From positions 58,923-122,922 of the forward strand of contig NZ_JAKFZS010000019.1 in the NCBI RefSeq assembly GCF_021654285.1: a stretch of DNA of 64,000 nucleotides, written 5' to 3'. Both the position numbers and the translations under genes were made by a program. The stretch comes from Pseudoalteromonas luteoviolacea. Lineage in GTDB: Bacteria; Pseudomonadota; Gammaproteobacteria; Enterobacterales; Alteromonadaceae. Below, in pieces: positions 37,219-46,310 of the stretch; position 1 is the first letter of the stretch; the number at the start of each line of letters is the position of its first letter. Under the pieces are notes generated by a model, which did not search any database, had not been told where the DNA came from, and saw nothing but the letters and a program-made list of their open reading frames with translations.

Positions 37219-37794
37219 ATGGAAATTGGTATCTTTATTTACAATGGCGTGGAGTCTTTGGACTTTTGCGGTCCGCTCGAAGTATTTACAACTGCCTCTC
37301 GCATTTCAAAACGTCCCATTAATGTCAGCTTAATTGCGCCGAGCAACTTGCCGATCAGAGCACGAGGCGACTTGTCGATTAATCCTCACTTTTGCATACA
37401 TGGCCATCCAAGGTTTGATTTATTGATTGTCGCTGGCGGCAAGCTTGACCGAGTGATAGACAATCAAGCCGTATTAGATTGGTTAGCTGAAACTGCAACG
37501 CACACACGGCACTGTGCTTCAATATGTAGTGGTGTCTTTTTGTTTGCAAAAGCAGGTTTAATTGAGGGAAAAACTGTCACAACCCACTGGCAACGCATTG
37601 AAGAGTTAAGTCAAAAGTACCCTCACCTATCTGTGATCAATGACAAGCGATTCATTACAGATCAAAATTTTACTAGCTCAGCGGGCGTTGCTTCTGGTAT
37701 CGATATGAGCCTGGATATGGTGAAAAAAAGGTTCGGTTTTGATGTAGCGAGGAAAACGGCTCACCAAATGGATTATTTGTGGTCTGAACTATAA
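37219..37794 (+). CDS. DJ-1/PfpI family protein
   Basis: 191 residues, a single DJ-1/PfpI domain: FCGPLEVFTTASR near the start, CASICSGVFLFAKAGL with the elbow Cys, and TSSAGVASGIDMSLDMV near the end. It resembles the N-terminal half of the GlxA-type regulator at 22620, without the AraC part. The function may be small-molecule binding or hydrolysis. One GATC-motif copy encodes its TDQNFTSSAG segment. Confidence 0.88.
   Translation: MEIGIFIYNGVESLDFCGPLEVFTTASRISKRPINVSLIAPSNLPIRARGDLSINPHFCIHGHPRFDLLIVAGGKLDRVIDNQAVLDWLAETATHTRHCASICSGVFLFAKAGLIEGKTVTTHWQRIEELSQKYPHLSVINDKRFITDQNFTSSAGVASGIDMSLDMVKKRFGFDVARKTAHQMDYLWSEL
37659..37678 (+). repeat. Single copy of the GATC motif inside a CDS
   Basis: AGATCAAAATTTTACTAGCT, encoding TDQNFTS in the DJ-1 family gene. 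The 17-base core equals the copies at 8084 and 20764. Confidence 0.75.
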
Positions 37795-37894
37795 TTGCTT
37801 AAGCGCTTTTTTACTAAAAACTGTATCAAAGCCGCTAATTAATCTAGACTTTTAGCCGATACATAATCATTGGCTAAGGCAAGCGGTTAAGGTA

Positions 37895-38443
37895 ATGAAG
37901 ACAAAAAACACAGTATATTTAGCACAAAGCTTAGATGGTTATATTGCAGATCAGCATGGTAATATTGATTGGCTCTCGAAAATTGACAACCCCGAGCATA
38001 GCGACTTGGGGTTTGGTAACTTCATGGCAGATATAGATGCAATTGTAATGGGCAGAAATACCTTTGAGCAAGTAATGCGCTATGGCCAGTGGCCTTATGA
38101 CAAACCTGTATTTGTGCTGAGTCAGTCTCTTGAAAAATTGCCAGAGCAAAGTAAAGGCAAAGCTTATTTAGTATGTGCCAGTGAGCAAGAAGTCGTATCT
38201 CAACTGCATCAGTTAGGCCATTACCGGCTTTATATAGATGGTGGAAAATTAGTACAAAGCTTTCTAACCAAAGGTCTGATCGACGAGTTAATTGTGATCA
38301 CTGTACCTGTGGTTTTGGGACAAGGTCTAAGGTGGTTGCCAAATGAACCCTTGAAGGGAAAAATAAGCTTGCTTGCGACGTCCGTGTTGATAGGACAATT
38401 AGTGCAATCTCATTATCAAATTGAAAAGTCCCCCTTGGTGTAA
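37895..38443 (+). CDS. Dihydrofolate reductase/RibD C-terminal family protein
   Basis: 182 residues. SLDGYIADQHGNIDWL near residue 12, then IVMGRNTFEQVM, PVFVLSQSL and LYIDGGKLVQSFL follow the RibD C-terminal reductase fold. It should bind NADPH. The substrate is unknown. Single gene with weak ribosome site. Confidence 0.88.
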   Translation: MKTKNTVYLAQSLDGYIADQHGNIDWLSKIDNPEHSDLGFGNFMADIDAIVMGRNTFEQVMRYGQWPYDKPVFVLSQSLEKLPEQSKGKAYLVCASEQEVVSQLHQLGHYRLYIDGGKLVQSFLTKGLIDELIVITVPVVLGQGLRWLPNEPLKGKISLLATSVLIGQLVQSHYQIEKSPLV

Positions 38444-38449
38444 AGGGGG
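38430..38449. terminator. Short GC hairpin between convergent genes
   Basis: CCCCCTT-GGTGTA-AAGGGGG overlaps the stop of the RibD-like gene. No T run follows on the plus strand. Confidence 0.5.
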
Positions 38450-38463
38450 CTGACAGTCTCTAT

Positions 38464-38901
38464 CTAGCCGTTAAACTTCGGTAATAACCTCATGTGGTAC
38501 TCAAACTCATCTTCAGCATGTACTACAAAACCGAGCTTGCGATAAAAGCGTGTAGCCGGGCTGTTTTTAAGCACACTCAAGTGTGTTGGAAGATGTGGAT
38601 ACTGACTTAAAAGCTGTTTGAGTATGGCACAGCCAAAACCTTTATTTTGAAATTGCGGTAACACGTGTATCTGCATAACCTCAAGGCTGAGCACAGTGGC
38701 CTTGTATCTAAGACAGCCTATCTTTTCATTGTTTACGTAAACGATATTGGCATATTGGTAGTGCTCTTCTAGGCGACTTAGATGAGCTTCTTGAGATAAG
38801 AAGATCCCTTGCCGTTCTAAATGTTCTGTCATTGTTTGCATGCGTAAAGACAGCAGAAAGTCTTTGTCTGACTCTGTGGCGACCTGAAGTATGATATTCA
38901 T
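38464..38901 (-). CDS. GNAT acetyltransferase
   Basis: 145 residues. MQIHVLPQFQNKGFGCAILKQ is the acetyl-CoA site and LKNSPATRFYRKLGF the last motif. The ATG at 38901 follows AGAGG by five bases and is preferred to the GTG two codons upstream. Substrate unknown. Confidence 0.87.
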   Translation of the reverse strand: MNIILQVATESDKDFLLSLRMQTMTEHLERQGIFLSQEAHLSRLEEHYQYANIVYVNNEKIGCLRYKATVLSLEVMQIHVLPQFQNKGFGCAILKQLLSQYPHLPTHLSVLKNSPATRFYRKLGFVVHAEDEFEYHMRLLPKFNG

Positions 38902-39089
38902 ATTCACCTCTGTGCTAAGAAAGCATTGTCTTGCAAAGTATGATTACCTTTAGATAAACACATTACGAAACAAAAGTGACAAAACTTGGATTGCTGGTCT
39001 ATTTTGATTTTAAATTAGCTGGAGGGTGTGAGCGTACTAAACATAAAGATGAGCTTAGCGTCTTAACGTGAGAGTAATTAGGAGAAAAG

Positions 39090-39593
39090 ATGAATATAGT
39101 GCTCGTCAACTATGATGAAACTTGGCCCAGTCAATTTGCAAAGGAGCGCGATAGACTCCATGCATTGATTGCACCTTGGATGGAAGGTGACATTGAACAT
39201 GTTGGCAGCACATCTGTCCCTGGCATGATTGCAAAACCCATTATTGATATTATGGTCGGGGTAAATAACTTAAAAGGTGCACGTGGCGCGATTGACGTGC
39301 TGAGTAACAATGGATATTGTTATTACCCATACAAACCTGAGCAAATGCATTGGTTTTGTCGCCCCTCGCCAGAGTTTAGAACGCATCATGTGCATTTGAT
39401 CCCCTACCAAAGCCCGCTTTGGTTTGAGCGCATTAATTTTAGAGATATTCTACGCACGAACGATAAGGTGGCCGGGCAGTACGCACATTTAAAGCAAACA
39501 CTAGCGCAAACTCATCGTCATAACCGAGAGACCTATACACAACAAAAGTGGCCCTTTATTGAGAAAGTACTGGCTTCTGTGGGCTCTTCATGA
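39090..39593 (+). CDS. GrpB family nucleotidyltransferase-like protein
   Basis: 167 residues. The family core is complete: YDETWPSQFAKERDRL, HVGSTSVPGMIAKPIIDIMVGV, and TDKVAGQ-like C-terminal helices. GrpB proteins have a nucleotidyltransferase-like fold and mostly unknown function. A second, frameshifted member lies at 53395. Confidence 0.9.
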   Translation: MNIVLVNYDETWPSQFAKERDRLHALIAPWMEGDIEHVGSTSVPGMIAKPIIDIMVGVNNLKGARGAIDVLSNNGYCYYPYKPEQMHWFCRPSPEFRTHHVHLIPYQSPLWFERINFRDILRTNDKVAGQYAHLKQTLAQTHRHNRETYTQQKWPFIEKVLASVGSS

Positions 39594-39610
39594 TGAAAAG
39601 CCCTTTGTGT

Positions 39611-40366
39611 TTATCGCGTGATAAAGCCGCCATTTACAAACAGCGTTTGGCCTGTTGTCCATTGAGACTGAGGAGAAGCGAGAAACGCGACGCTTGGTAC
39701 AATGTCATCGATGGCGCCAAGTCGCTGAGAAACACTGGCGGCACTTAAATAAGCCACAGATTCAGGTGTTTCTTGTTGGTGGAAAAAATCAGTATCAATG
39801 GGACCTGGGCAAACTAAATTGACTGTGATCCCCCTATTGCCGATTTCTTTGGCAAGCGCTCTGGTAAATTGTTCAAGTGGTGCCTTAGAGCCTGCATAGA
39901 GCGAGTAATCGCCAGTAAATGCTCCTAACAATGATGTACCAATGTTGATGATCCTGCCATTGTCTTCAAGGGTTTTGGCTGCTTCTTGCATAACAAAAAA
40001 AGCACCTTTGCAGTTGATGTTAAATAAGTTGTCAAAATCGCGTTCACAATAGTCAACAAATGCTTTTTTGAGCACACTACCGGCATTATTAATAACGATA
40101 TCAATGCGACCAAATGCTTCTAATGTTTGTAAAAAGAGATTTGTAACATGGGAGGTTTTGGTAATGTCGCCTTGGACTATCAGCGCTTTTTGTCCAAGCG
40201 TTTGAATGTGTGCTGCTGTTTTTTCTGCCTCACGCAGTGCATTGTCACTGTGATAGTGTATGACGATGTCGCATCCTTTTGATGCTAAATCGATAGCGAA
40301 TGCCTGTCCCATGTTTTTAGCGCCGCCAGTGATTAATGCTACCTTACCTTGCAATTCTTTGTTCAT
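39611..40366 (-). CDS. Short-chain dehydrogenase/reductase
   Basis: 251 residues. The cofactor site TGGAKNMGQAFA (about 14-25), NNAGS near 92 and the YAGSK catalytic pair (Tyr157 and Lys161 by count) mark a classical SDR. It ends with the usual GQTLFVNGG. The substrate is unknown. Single gene, divergent from the NYN gene. Confidence 0.93.
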   Translation of the reverse strand: MNKELQGKVALITGGAKNMGQAFAIDLASKGCDIVIHYHSDNALREAEKTAAHIQTLGQKALIVQGDITKTSHVTNLFLQTLEAFGRIDIVINNAGSVLKKAFVDYCERDFDNLFNINCKGAFFVMQEAAKTLEDNGRIINIGTSLLGAFTGDYSLYAGSKAPLEQFTRALAKEIGNRGITVNLVCPGPIDTDFFHQQETPESVAYLSAASVSQRLGAIDDIVPSVAFLASPQSQWTTGQTLFVNGGFITR

Positions 40367-40485
40367 ACGTTATTCCTTTGCCATTTGTTTATCCTTATAC
40401 ACTATAGCTGCTTTGTGCATGGCCATTCGTTGCATTGATGTTAGACTAGGATTTTTATTCATCAGCGAATTGTCGAGAGAGCTTA

Positions 40486-40959
40486 ATGCAAACTGTGAGC
40501 ATTTTTGTGGACGTACAAAATATTTATTACACCACTCGGAGCGCTTATCAGCGTAATTTTGACTACAACCGTTTTTGGGCTGAAGTGACGCACAACCGAC
40601 AAGTAGTCAACGCATATGCCTATGCGATAGACAGAGGCGATGAAAAGCAGCGCCAATTTCAAAATATTCTTAGGGCCATTGGGTTTGAGGTCAAACTAAA
40701 GCCATTTATCCAGCGCTCGGATGGCACTGCAAAAGGGGATTGGGATGTTGGGATCACCATTGATGTGCTTGAGTCAGCTAAGGATTCTGACTTAATTATT
40801 TTGGCATCAGGAGATGGAGACTTTGATATTTTACTTAATACGGTACGTGATAAATATCAATCAGAGGCGCATGTGTATGGTGTACCTTCCTTGACCGCCG
40901 CGAGTTTGATGAATGCCGCCACTCAGTTTACCCCGATAGAATCTTCTTTGCTTTTATAG
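40486..40959 (+). CDS. NYN domain protein, LabA/DUF88-like
   Basis: 157 residues of a PIN-like NYN ribonuclease fold: FVDVQNIYY at the start, KGDWDVGITIDVL, and LASGDGDFDILL with the conserved acidic residues. Such proteins are predicted RNases, often linked to RNA processing. The catalytic acidic residues appear intact. Single gene. Confidence 0.88.
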   Translation: MQTVSIFVDVQNIYYTTRSAYQRNFDYNRFWAEVTHNRQVVNAYAYAIDRGDEKQRQFQNILRAIGFEVKLKPFIQRSDGTAKGDWDVGITIDVLESAKDSDLIILASGDGDFDILLNTVRDKYQSEAHVYGVPSLTAASLMNAATQFTPIESSLLL

Positions 40960-40965
40960 CATTAT

Positions 40966-41001
40966 TTGCCATAGGGTGCGGCGAATCGCAACCTATGGCA
41001 A
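40966..41001. terminator. Perfect hairpin between convergent genes
   Basis: TTGCCATAGG pairs with CCTATGGCAA, and TGCG/CGCA continue the stem inside. It can end transcripts from both sides, though T tracts are short. Confidence 0.6.
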
Positions 41002-41020
41002 TTGGAGCTATACTGCCCTT

Positions 41021-41788
41021 CTATTTTTCTGTTATTTTGCTCTGCAACCGCTGACAAGATTGGCCATTTAAATGTCCTTTGAATAATGCTGACATTGATT
41101 TTTTGAGCCACATTGGCCCTTCATCTGTCATATCATTGTGCTTTGAGTTGGGAATTTTAATCACACACCCGGGGTAAGTTTGCAATTCTTTTTCCGTGTA
41201 CAAAACGCCCTTGTCTGCTGGAAAGTCACTGCCGCGAATGGAGAGCACAGAGACCGTTTTATTGCGTGGCAGTGGTACACGTCGATGATCAAATGTGACC
41301 AGCCCAGAGACATATGTTTTGCCTTGGTTGATTAATAGTGCGGATATATCTCCGCCGTTGGAGTGACCAACGAGCAAGAGGTTATCAAAGTCATATTGTG
41401 GATAGTCTGTTGCCAGAGTTGAGCGCACAAAGTCCAATGTTTTTGCCCCTCGTTGCCAATTTTCTTGTCGGGTCTGGTATAAATTGCCAGTCACAGATAG
41501 AGGGGGATCTGTTTTTAGTTCATGGCGAATAGACACCGAAAGGTAGCCTTGATGCGCCAATGTATCACTGAGAAATTGATAATTTTGATGAGACTCACCA
41601 TAGCCAGCGCTGATAAAAGCAACTGGGCACTGATTGTCTTTTGTACAAAAAGCTGCATTGGTTGGTTGTTTAATTTCAATGGGAATAGATCTTTTTCGAG
41701 CTTCGTCGTGCAATACATTGATCTCGCTGCCACTTGCATTGGCATAGGTTGTTATTATCGTTATAAGCGCGAGGACTGACTTTTTCAC
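41021..41788 (-). CDS. Secreted alpha/beta hydrolase
   Basis: 255 residues with a signal peptide (cleavage after ANA). The nucleophile elbow is GHSNGG (about 142-147). An oxyanion-side FISAGYGE and a late NSKHNDMTDEG with the catalytic His follow. It resembles dienelactone hydrolase-like or platelet-activating-factor hydrolase-like proteins. The substrate is unknown. Confidence 0.85.
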   Translation of the reverse strand: MKKSVLALITIITTYANASGSEINVLHDEARKRSIPIEIKQPTNAAFCTKDNQCPVAFISAGYGESHQNYQFLSDTLAHQGYLSVSIRHELKTDPPLSVTGNLYQTRQENWQRGAKTLDFVRSTLATDYPQYDFDNLLLVGHSNGGDISALLINQGKTYVSGLVTFDHRRVPLPRNKTVSVLSIRGSDFPADKGVLYTEKELQTYPGCVIKIPNSKHNDMTDEGPMWLKKSMSALFKGHLNGQSCQRLQSKITEK

Positions 41789-41900
41789 TGATTTAATTTC
41801 CTTGTTGATTTAAGCGCAGCGATTATAGGCTGCACTCAATTAATAGTAAATATCTGAAAAGTCTCAGCTTATCATCTGTAAATGGGGTTGACAGTATTTG

Positions 41901-42737
41901 CTAAATATTACCAAATAAGCCAGCATGATAATCCCGAACGGCTTGCTGAATCTCGGCTTGGGTATTCATCACAAATGGTCCCATATGGGCAATGCGCTCG
42001 TTAATCGGTTGGCCTGCGAGTAGCAAAAGTCCTGCTTCGTACTCTGCTGTTTCCAAAACTATGGGGGTATTTGGATCTAAGGTAAGGAGATATCCAGCTT
42101 GATGAGCTGGGTCTTTTAATTTGCCAGAGTGGATATAGGCAACGACTTTACCAAAATGAGATAAATCTAAACTTAAGGTACTATTAACTGGCAGAGAGAC
42201 ATCACTGATCGCGCCATCGCCTGCTAATTGATTCAAATCGGAGGTAACTGTTTCTCCAGCTGTTTGCCACTCACCGGCCAGTGCGGTTAAAGTCGCTTTG
42301 CTATCAGTGGTGATCGTCGGCAATGGACGAGCACTAGAGTCTTGGTATTTCGGAGGGTTCATTTTGTCTTTTGCTGGCATATTTAGCCATATTTGAAAGC
42401 CATGCATCCCCTGCTTTGCATCTGCTAATGGCATTTCAGAATGGATCACGCCCTTACCTGTACTCATCCATTGTACTTGTCCTGCACGGATGGCTTTTTT
42501 ATTTCCCATTTGATCTTGATGCTCGAAACCACCCTTACGAATGTAGGTAAATGTTTCAATACCGCGATGAGGGTGTGCTGGAAAGCCACCAATAAAGTCT
42601 TGTGTGTTGTCGGATTTGAGTTCATCGATCATTAAAAATGGGTCTATGCTTTTTCCATCAAACCCTGCGATACGCTGTATTTTTACACTTGCCCCGTCTT
42701 GCGTTGCTTGTGCTTTAGTAAGCCTTAAAACTTTCAT
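41901..42737 (-). CDS. Pirin family protein
   Basis: About 278 residues. The N-terminal cupin has the metal-binding HPHRGIETFTYI and VIHSEMP motifs, and the C-terminal cupin ends with NEEI-like ERIAHMGPFVMN. Bacterial pirins can act as quercetinases or redox-sensitive regulators. The frame opens at 42782, but the ATG at 42737 starts the conserved N-terminus (KVLRLTKAQ). Single gene. Confidence 0.92.
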   Translation of the reverse strand: MKVLRLTKAQATQDGASVKIQRIAGFDGKSIDPFLMIDELKSDNTQDFIGGFPAHPHRGIETFTYIRKGGFEHQDQMGNKKAIRAGQVQWMSTGKGVIHSEMPLADAKQGMHGFQIWLNMPAKDKMNPPKYQDSSARPLPTITTDSKATLTALAGEWQTAGETVTSDLNQLAGDGAISDVSLPVNSTLSLDLSHFGKVVAYIHSGKLKDPAHQAGYLLTLDPNTPIVLETAEYEAGLLLLAGQPINERIAHMGPFVMNTQAEIQQAVRDYHAGLFGNI

Positions 42738-42860
42738 AGCTGTCTCACTTATGTGTGCCAATAAGTGTAATATAGCTCTCAAACTAGTCGAATAAAATTG
42801 ATAAAAAGAGAAGTGTTTGTTCTTATTTTAAGAATGTTTAATGTTGTACAAGCATCATGC

Positions 42861-43565
42861 TTATTGTGCTGTCATCACTTGTTTTTCAGCCATTTTAATG
42901 AGTTGTTCTAGCTCTCCGGACTTTTCCATTTCACTGAGTTTGCCGTTTATTAAAGGTACAAGGTGTTTTTGTGATTCGTGTATATAGTGATATAAATCAA
43001 GCTCGGCCAAGCTTGGGCCGTGCACGACATTGTTTATTCCTAGCTTCTTTAAATACATAACGCCATCCATTTTATTGGTGAGTGCCACATCTGCGAGTCC
43101 TTTTGAAACAAGTTTTAGTATTTGTTCTGTCGTATCCATATCTTCAACGTGTTTCATGCCTTGGGTGATGTTGTTAGTGTGCTTAACCCCTCTTACTTTA
43201 ACGATATGATATTTATGTAGATCAGCTGCTGTTTTGATATTGACGTTACTGCCTGTTCGAACAAATGCTGCTGTTTCAAGGGAATAATATGGTGTAGGTA
43301 CCCTAATTGTTGTAGGTGTTTCATCGCCGTAACTAAAAATACGCATAATTTCACCATGTTTAAGCCCTGTTTGAGCCTCAAATTGTGCCCGCTTCCCGGG
43401 TAATGGCGTAATGGTAATTTGAATATTTAATTGCTTATAGACTTCAGTTAATACAATTCGCCCTACTTCTTGTTCAATGAGATAATTGATCGAAACAAAA
43501 TGGTAGATTTGGCCATATAGAGGCTGGGTGAATAGTAAAAAAAAAGCTGCAATCAAATACTTCAT
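42861..43565 (-). CDS. Periplasmic family 3 substrate-binding-like protein
   Basis: 234 residues with a signal peptide (after LYG). The remainder has the pattern of an amino-acid-type binding protein (LPGKRAQFEAQ, then TIRVPTPYYSLETAAFVRTG, ADLHKYHIVKVRGVKHT). It is alone, like the gene at 25423, with no permease nearby. The ligand is unknown. Confidence 0.83.
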   Translation of the reverse strand: MKYLIAAFFLLFTQPLYGQIYHFVSINYLIEQEVGRIVLTEVYKQLNIQITITPLPGKRAQFEAQTGLKHGEIMRIFSYGDETPTTIRVPTPYYSLETAAFVRTGSNVNIKTAADLHKYHIVKVRGVKHTNNITQGMKHVEDMDTTEQILKLVSKGLADVALTNKMDGVMYLKKLGINNVVHGPSLAELDLYHYIHESQKHLVPLINGKLSEMEKSGELEQLIKMAEKQVMTAQ

Positions 43566-43782
43566 TGGCGACAGTGTGCTTTATAAAACTACCCAAAGTA
43601 TAGCGCAGAGCCTATTTAATAAAAGGATGTATATGGGCGTTGGGGGTAACGTATTGATTTTGATATACTCGGTGTGATCTCTCTATGCTTTTTGTATCAC
43701 TGCGGTCACATTATTGATCCAAATAGCAAAAAGCAAAGTACCTTTATTGCGCACGCACAACATAGGCTTGATTGGTTTCAAA

Positions 43783-45114
43783 ATGACAGATAAAAGTAAG
43801 CGGGTTCCATCTTCACGTATCTCTCGGTTAGCCCACTTGGGCGGATTGGCTTCTAAAGTTGCCTCTAATGTTGTGCTTTCTGGCGCAAAACAAGTGCTCT
43901 CAGGGCAAAGTGTAAGTAAAAAAGAGCTCCTTTTACAACCTAAAAATGTGCATGCAGTGGCAGATAAACTAGCCCATCTGAGAGGGGCTGCGATGAAGCT
44001 TGGTCAGTTGGTGTCAATGGATGCAGGCGATCTGCTACCCAAAGAGCTAGCTGTACTGTTAGAAAAACTACGTGCTGATGCTCAGCCAATGCCGCATAAA
44101 CAGCTAGTACAGTTGCTTAAACAGAATTGGGGCCCAGATTGGTTAGATAAATTTAGCCATCTAGAATTAAGAAGCTTCGCAAGGGCGTCGATTGGCCAAG
44201 TGCATGAGGCCACCACAGAGTCAGGTGAAAAGCTTGCTTTAAAAATTCAATATCCAGGCGTTGCAAATAGTATAGATAGCGATGTCGACAATGTGGCAAT
44301 GCTTATAAAAATGTCAGGATTGATCCCGAAGCAAGTGGTGATTGACCCGCTTATTGAGGAAGCAAAGCAACAGCTTTTGGTTGAGACAGACTACTTTGCA
44401 GAGGGCCAGCGCTTACAAGAATTCAAGGAAGGGTTAAAAAATTACCCAGCGTATCGTGTGCCAAATTTTTACCCGCAGTACTCCACAGGCAGTATATTAG
44501 CCATGGAATATGTGGTTGGAAAAGAGTTGACGTGCTATGACAGTGCATCTCAAACACAAAGAGATAAAATTGCCACAGACTTGATCCGACTGTTTTTTAT
44601 TGAGATGTTTGAGCTCGGCGCAATTCAAAGTGATCCTAATCTAGCTAATTACCTATATGACGATAAGATGCAACAGGTCGTACTATTGGACTTTGGTGCT
44701 TCTCGTACAATCAATATGAGCCTTGCTCAAGGCTATTGGTCATTATTGCGTGCTGGCCAAACTTACGATAAAGACGCCATGACTGACGCAATTTATGAAA
44801 TTGGTTATTTTAGCGATGATATCGACGATGCCTATCGAGACATTGTGTTGGAATTATTTTTTATGGCAACAGAGCCGCTCAGAGCAAAACAACCTTTCGA
44901 CTTTTCTGCAAGTGATATTGCAGCTCGGATCCGCGATAAAGGAATGGATCTTAGTACACGAGAAAGGCAATGGCATACACCACCCGTTGACGCACTCTTT
45001 ATACATCGAAAATTAGCTGGGCTGTACTTAATCGCAGCGAGATTGCGCGCTAGAGTTGATGTGAGTGATTTGTTTTCGCAATTTGTTAAGCCAACTGGTC
45101 AAGGGGCGCAGTAA
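43783..45114 (+). CDS. AarF/ABC1/UbiB kinase-like protein
   Basis: About 443 residues. It shows the family hallmarks KLGQLVSMDAGDLLP (about 75-89), ASIGQVHEA, LKIQYPGV, SDPNLANYL in the place of the HADPHPGN motif, and LLDFGAS. These atypical kinases support ubiquinone biosynthesis or related lipid work. The frame opens at a TTG at 43714, but the ATG at 43783 is preferred because it begins the typical basic N-terminus. Single gene. Confidence 0.9.
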   Translation: MTDKSKRVPSSRISRLAHLGGLASKVASNVVLSGAKQVLSGQSVSKKELLLQPKNVHAVADKLAHLRGAAMKLGQLVSMDAGDLLPKELAVLLEKLRADAQPMPHKQLVQLLKQNWGPDWLDKFSHLELRSFARASIGQVHEATTESGEKLALKIQYPGVANSIDSDVDNVAMLIKMSGLIPKQVVIDPLIEEAKQQLLVETDYFAEGQRLQEFKEGLKNYPAYRVPNFYPQYSTGSILAMEYVVGKELTCYDSASQTQRDKIATDLIRLFFIEMFELGAIQSDPNLANYLYDDKMQQVVLLDFGASRTINMSLAQGYWSLLRAGQTYDKDAMTDAIYEIGYFSDDIDDAYRDIVLELFFMATEPLRAKQPFDFSASDIAARIRDKGMDLSTRERQWHTPPVDALFIHRKLAGLYLIAARLRARVDVSDLFSQFVKPTGQGAQ

Positions 45115-45423
45115 GCGATGGGCTACCGTCGTGAAAAAGTCATCGTCCTTGAAAAATAATGCATATAGCATTTGTCCATCCCAAAAGTAGCTTACTTATA
45201 GCTTATTACATTACGTTTGGAATGCCGTTATAGAGTGTATGAATAAGTAAAAAAGTGTAAGTAAGCACCTACTTTAAGCTTGGGATGTTTCATCATGTCA
45301 CTGTGTTCACTGAAACGTAATTTACTGAACTGTTGAAATTACAAGTCTTTAGTCCATACTTCTTCCATAATTTCAATCCACACTGTGTTACTTGTTTTTA
45401 GTAAAGGTACTTAGAGGTTCCAA
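45115..45423. other. Intergenic region
   Basis: 309 bases between two genes on the same strand. The middle holds the imperfect inverted repeat listed at 45177-45287; the right end should hold the promoter of the dipeptidase gene. Confidence 0.6.
45177..45287. repeat. Imperfect terminal inverted repeat element
   Basis: The left arm starts CATCCCAAAAGTAGCTTACT and the right arm is its reverse complement with a five-base and a two-base insertion (blocks CATCCCAA, AAGTAG, CTTACTTA all match). The arms bound about 60 bases. It could be a small MITE-like remnant or a structured RNA; no clear target duplication is visible. Confidence 0.45.
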
Positions 45424-46101
45424 ATGAAAACATCAGTTTATGGGCTGATTTTGCTCGCTTTGTCTGCTACAAAACTCTCCGCCACAGAGCTATCCGCGGC
45501 AGAGTTTGTTGACATCACCACTAAAGTGCCAAATATCCATACAGAGATCCGTTATTTCACGAAAGACAACTTTGTCGGTGAAAAAATCGATGGTTACTTA
45601 GCCCCAAAATGTTTGCTAAGCACAGACGCCGCAGCTGGGGTTGCCAAAGCACAGCGCGATCTAAATGCGTTTGGCCTAGGTTTGAAAGTATATGATTGCT
45701 ATCGACCACAGATGGCCGTTGATCATTTTGTTCGCTGGGCAAAGGATCTGGATGATACTAAAAACAAGGCACGCTATTATCCTGAAGTGCCAAAAAATAA
45801 GCTTTTCGAGCGTGGCTATATTGCAGTGCGTTCAGGGCACTCTCGTGGTAGTACCATCGATTTGACTGTCGTTGACTTAAAAACTGGTCGAGAGTTAGAT
45901 ATGGGCTCTGGTTGGGACTTTTTCTCAAAAGTATCTTGGCCCAGTTATCAAGGTATCAGCGCTGAGCAAAGAGCTAATCGTATGTTGTTGTCGAAGGTAA
46001 TGCAAACGGCTGGATTCAAAGGGCTTACAGAAGAGTGGTGGCACTTTACATTAATTGATGAACCCCATGAAACGCATTATTTTACGCAACCTGTACGGTA
46101 A
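45424..46101 (+). CDS. D-alanyl-D-alanine dipeptidase (VanX-like, M15D)
   Basis: 225 residues with a signal peptide (after KLSA or AEA). The VanX-type zinc motifs are complete: SGHSRGSTIDLTVVD (His and Asp ligands) and EEWWHF (catalytic Glu and His ligand). It should cleave D-Ala-D-Ala or similar muropeptide dipeptides in the periplasm. There is no vancomycin resistance cluster; a recycling role is more likely. Confidence 0.93.
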   Translation: MKTSVYGLILLALSATKLSATELSAAEFVDITTKVPNIHTEIRYFTKDNFVGEKIDGYLAPKCLLSTDAAAGVAKAQRDLNAFGLGLKVYDCYRPQMAVDHFVRWAKDLDDTKNKARYYPEVPKNKLFERGYIAVRSGHSRGSTIDLTVVDLKTGRELDMGSGWDFFSKVSWPSYQGISAEQRANRMLLSKVMQTAGFKGLTEEWWHFTLIDEPHETHYFTQPVR

Positions 46102-46310
46102 TTTTTTTCAGCCTTTAAACGCCAAATAAGTATTCATTGTAAATGAGTGTAAAGAAATAAATGCTTGCAAGTTATTGAAATTAATATGTCAAGCGTATGA
46201 CTTTTTATCAATGTGAAAATTTTGTGATTGATAAAAGGCTTTTATTGCTTGATTAACTCACTTGCACCATTTAATGTACCTAAATAGCTTATAATTGTTA
46301 ATATAGTGAT

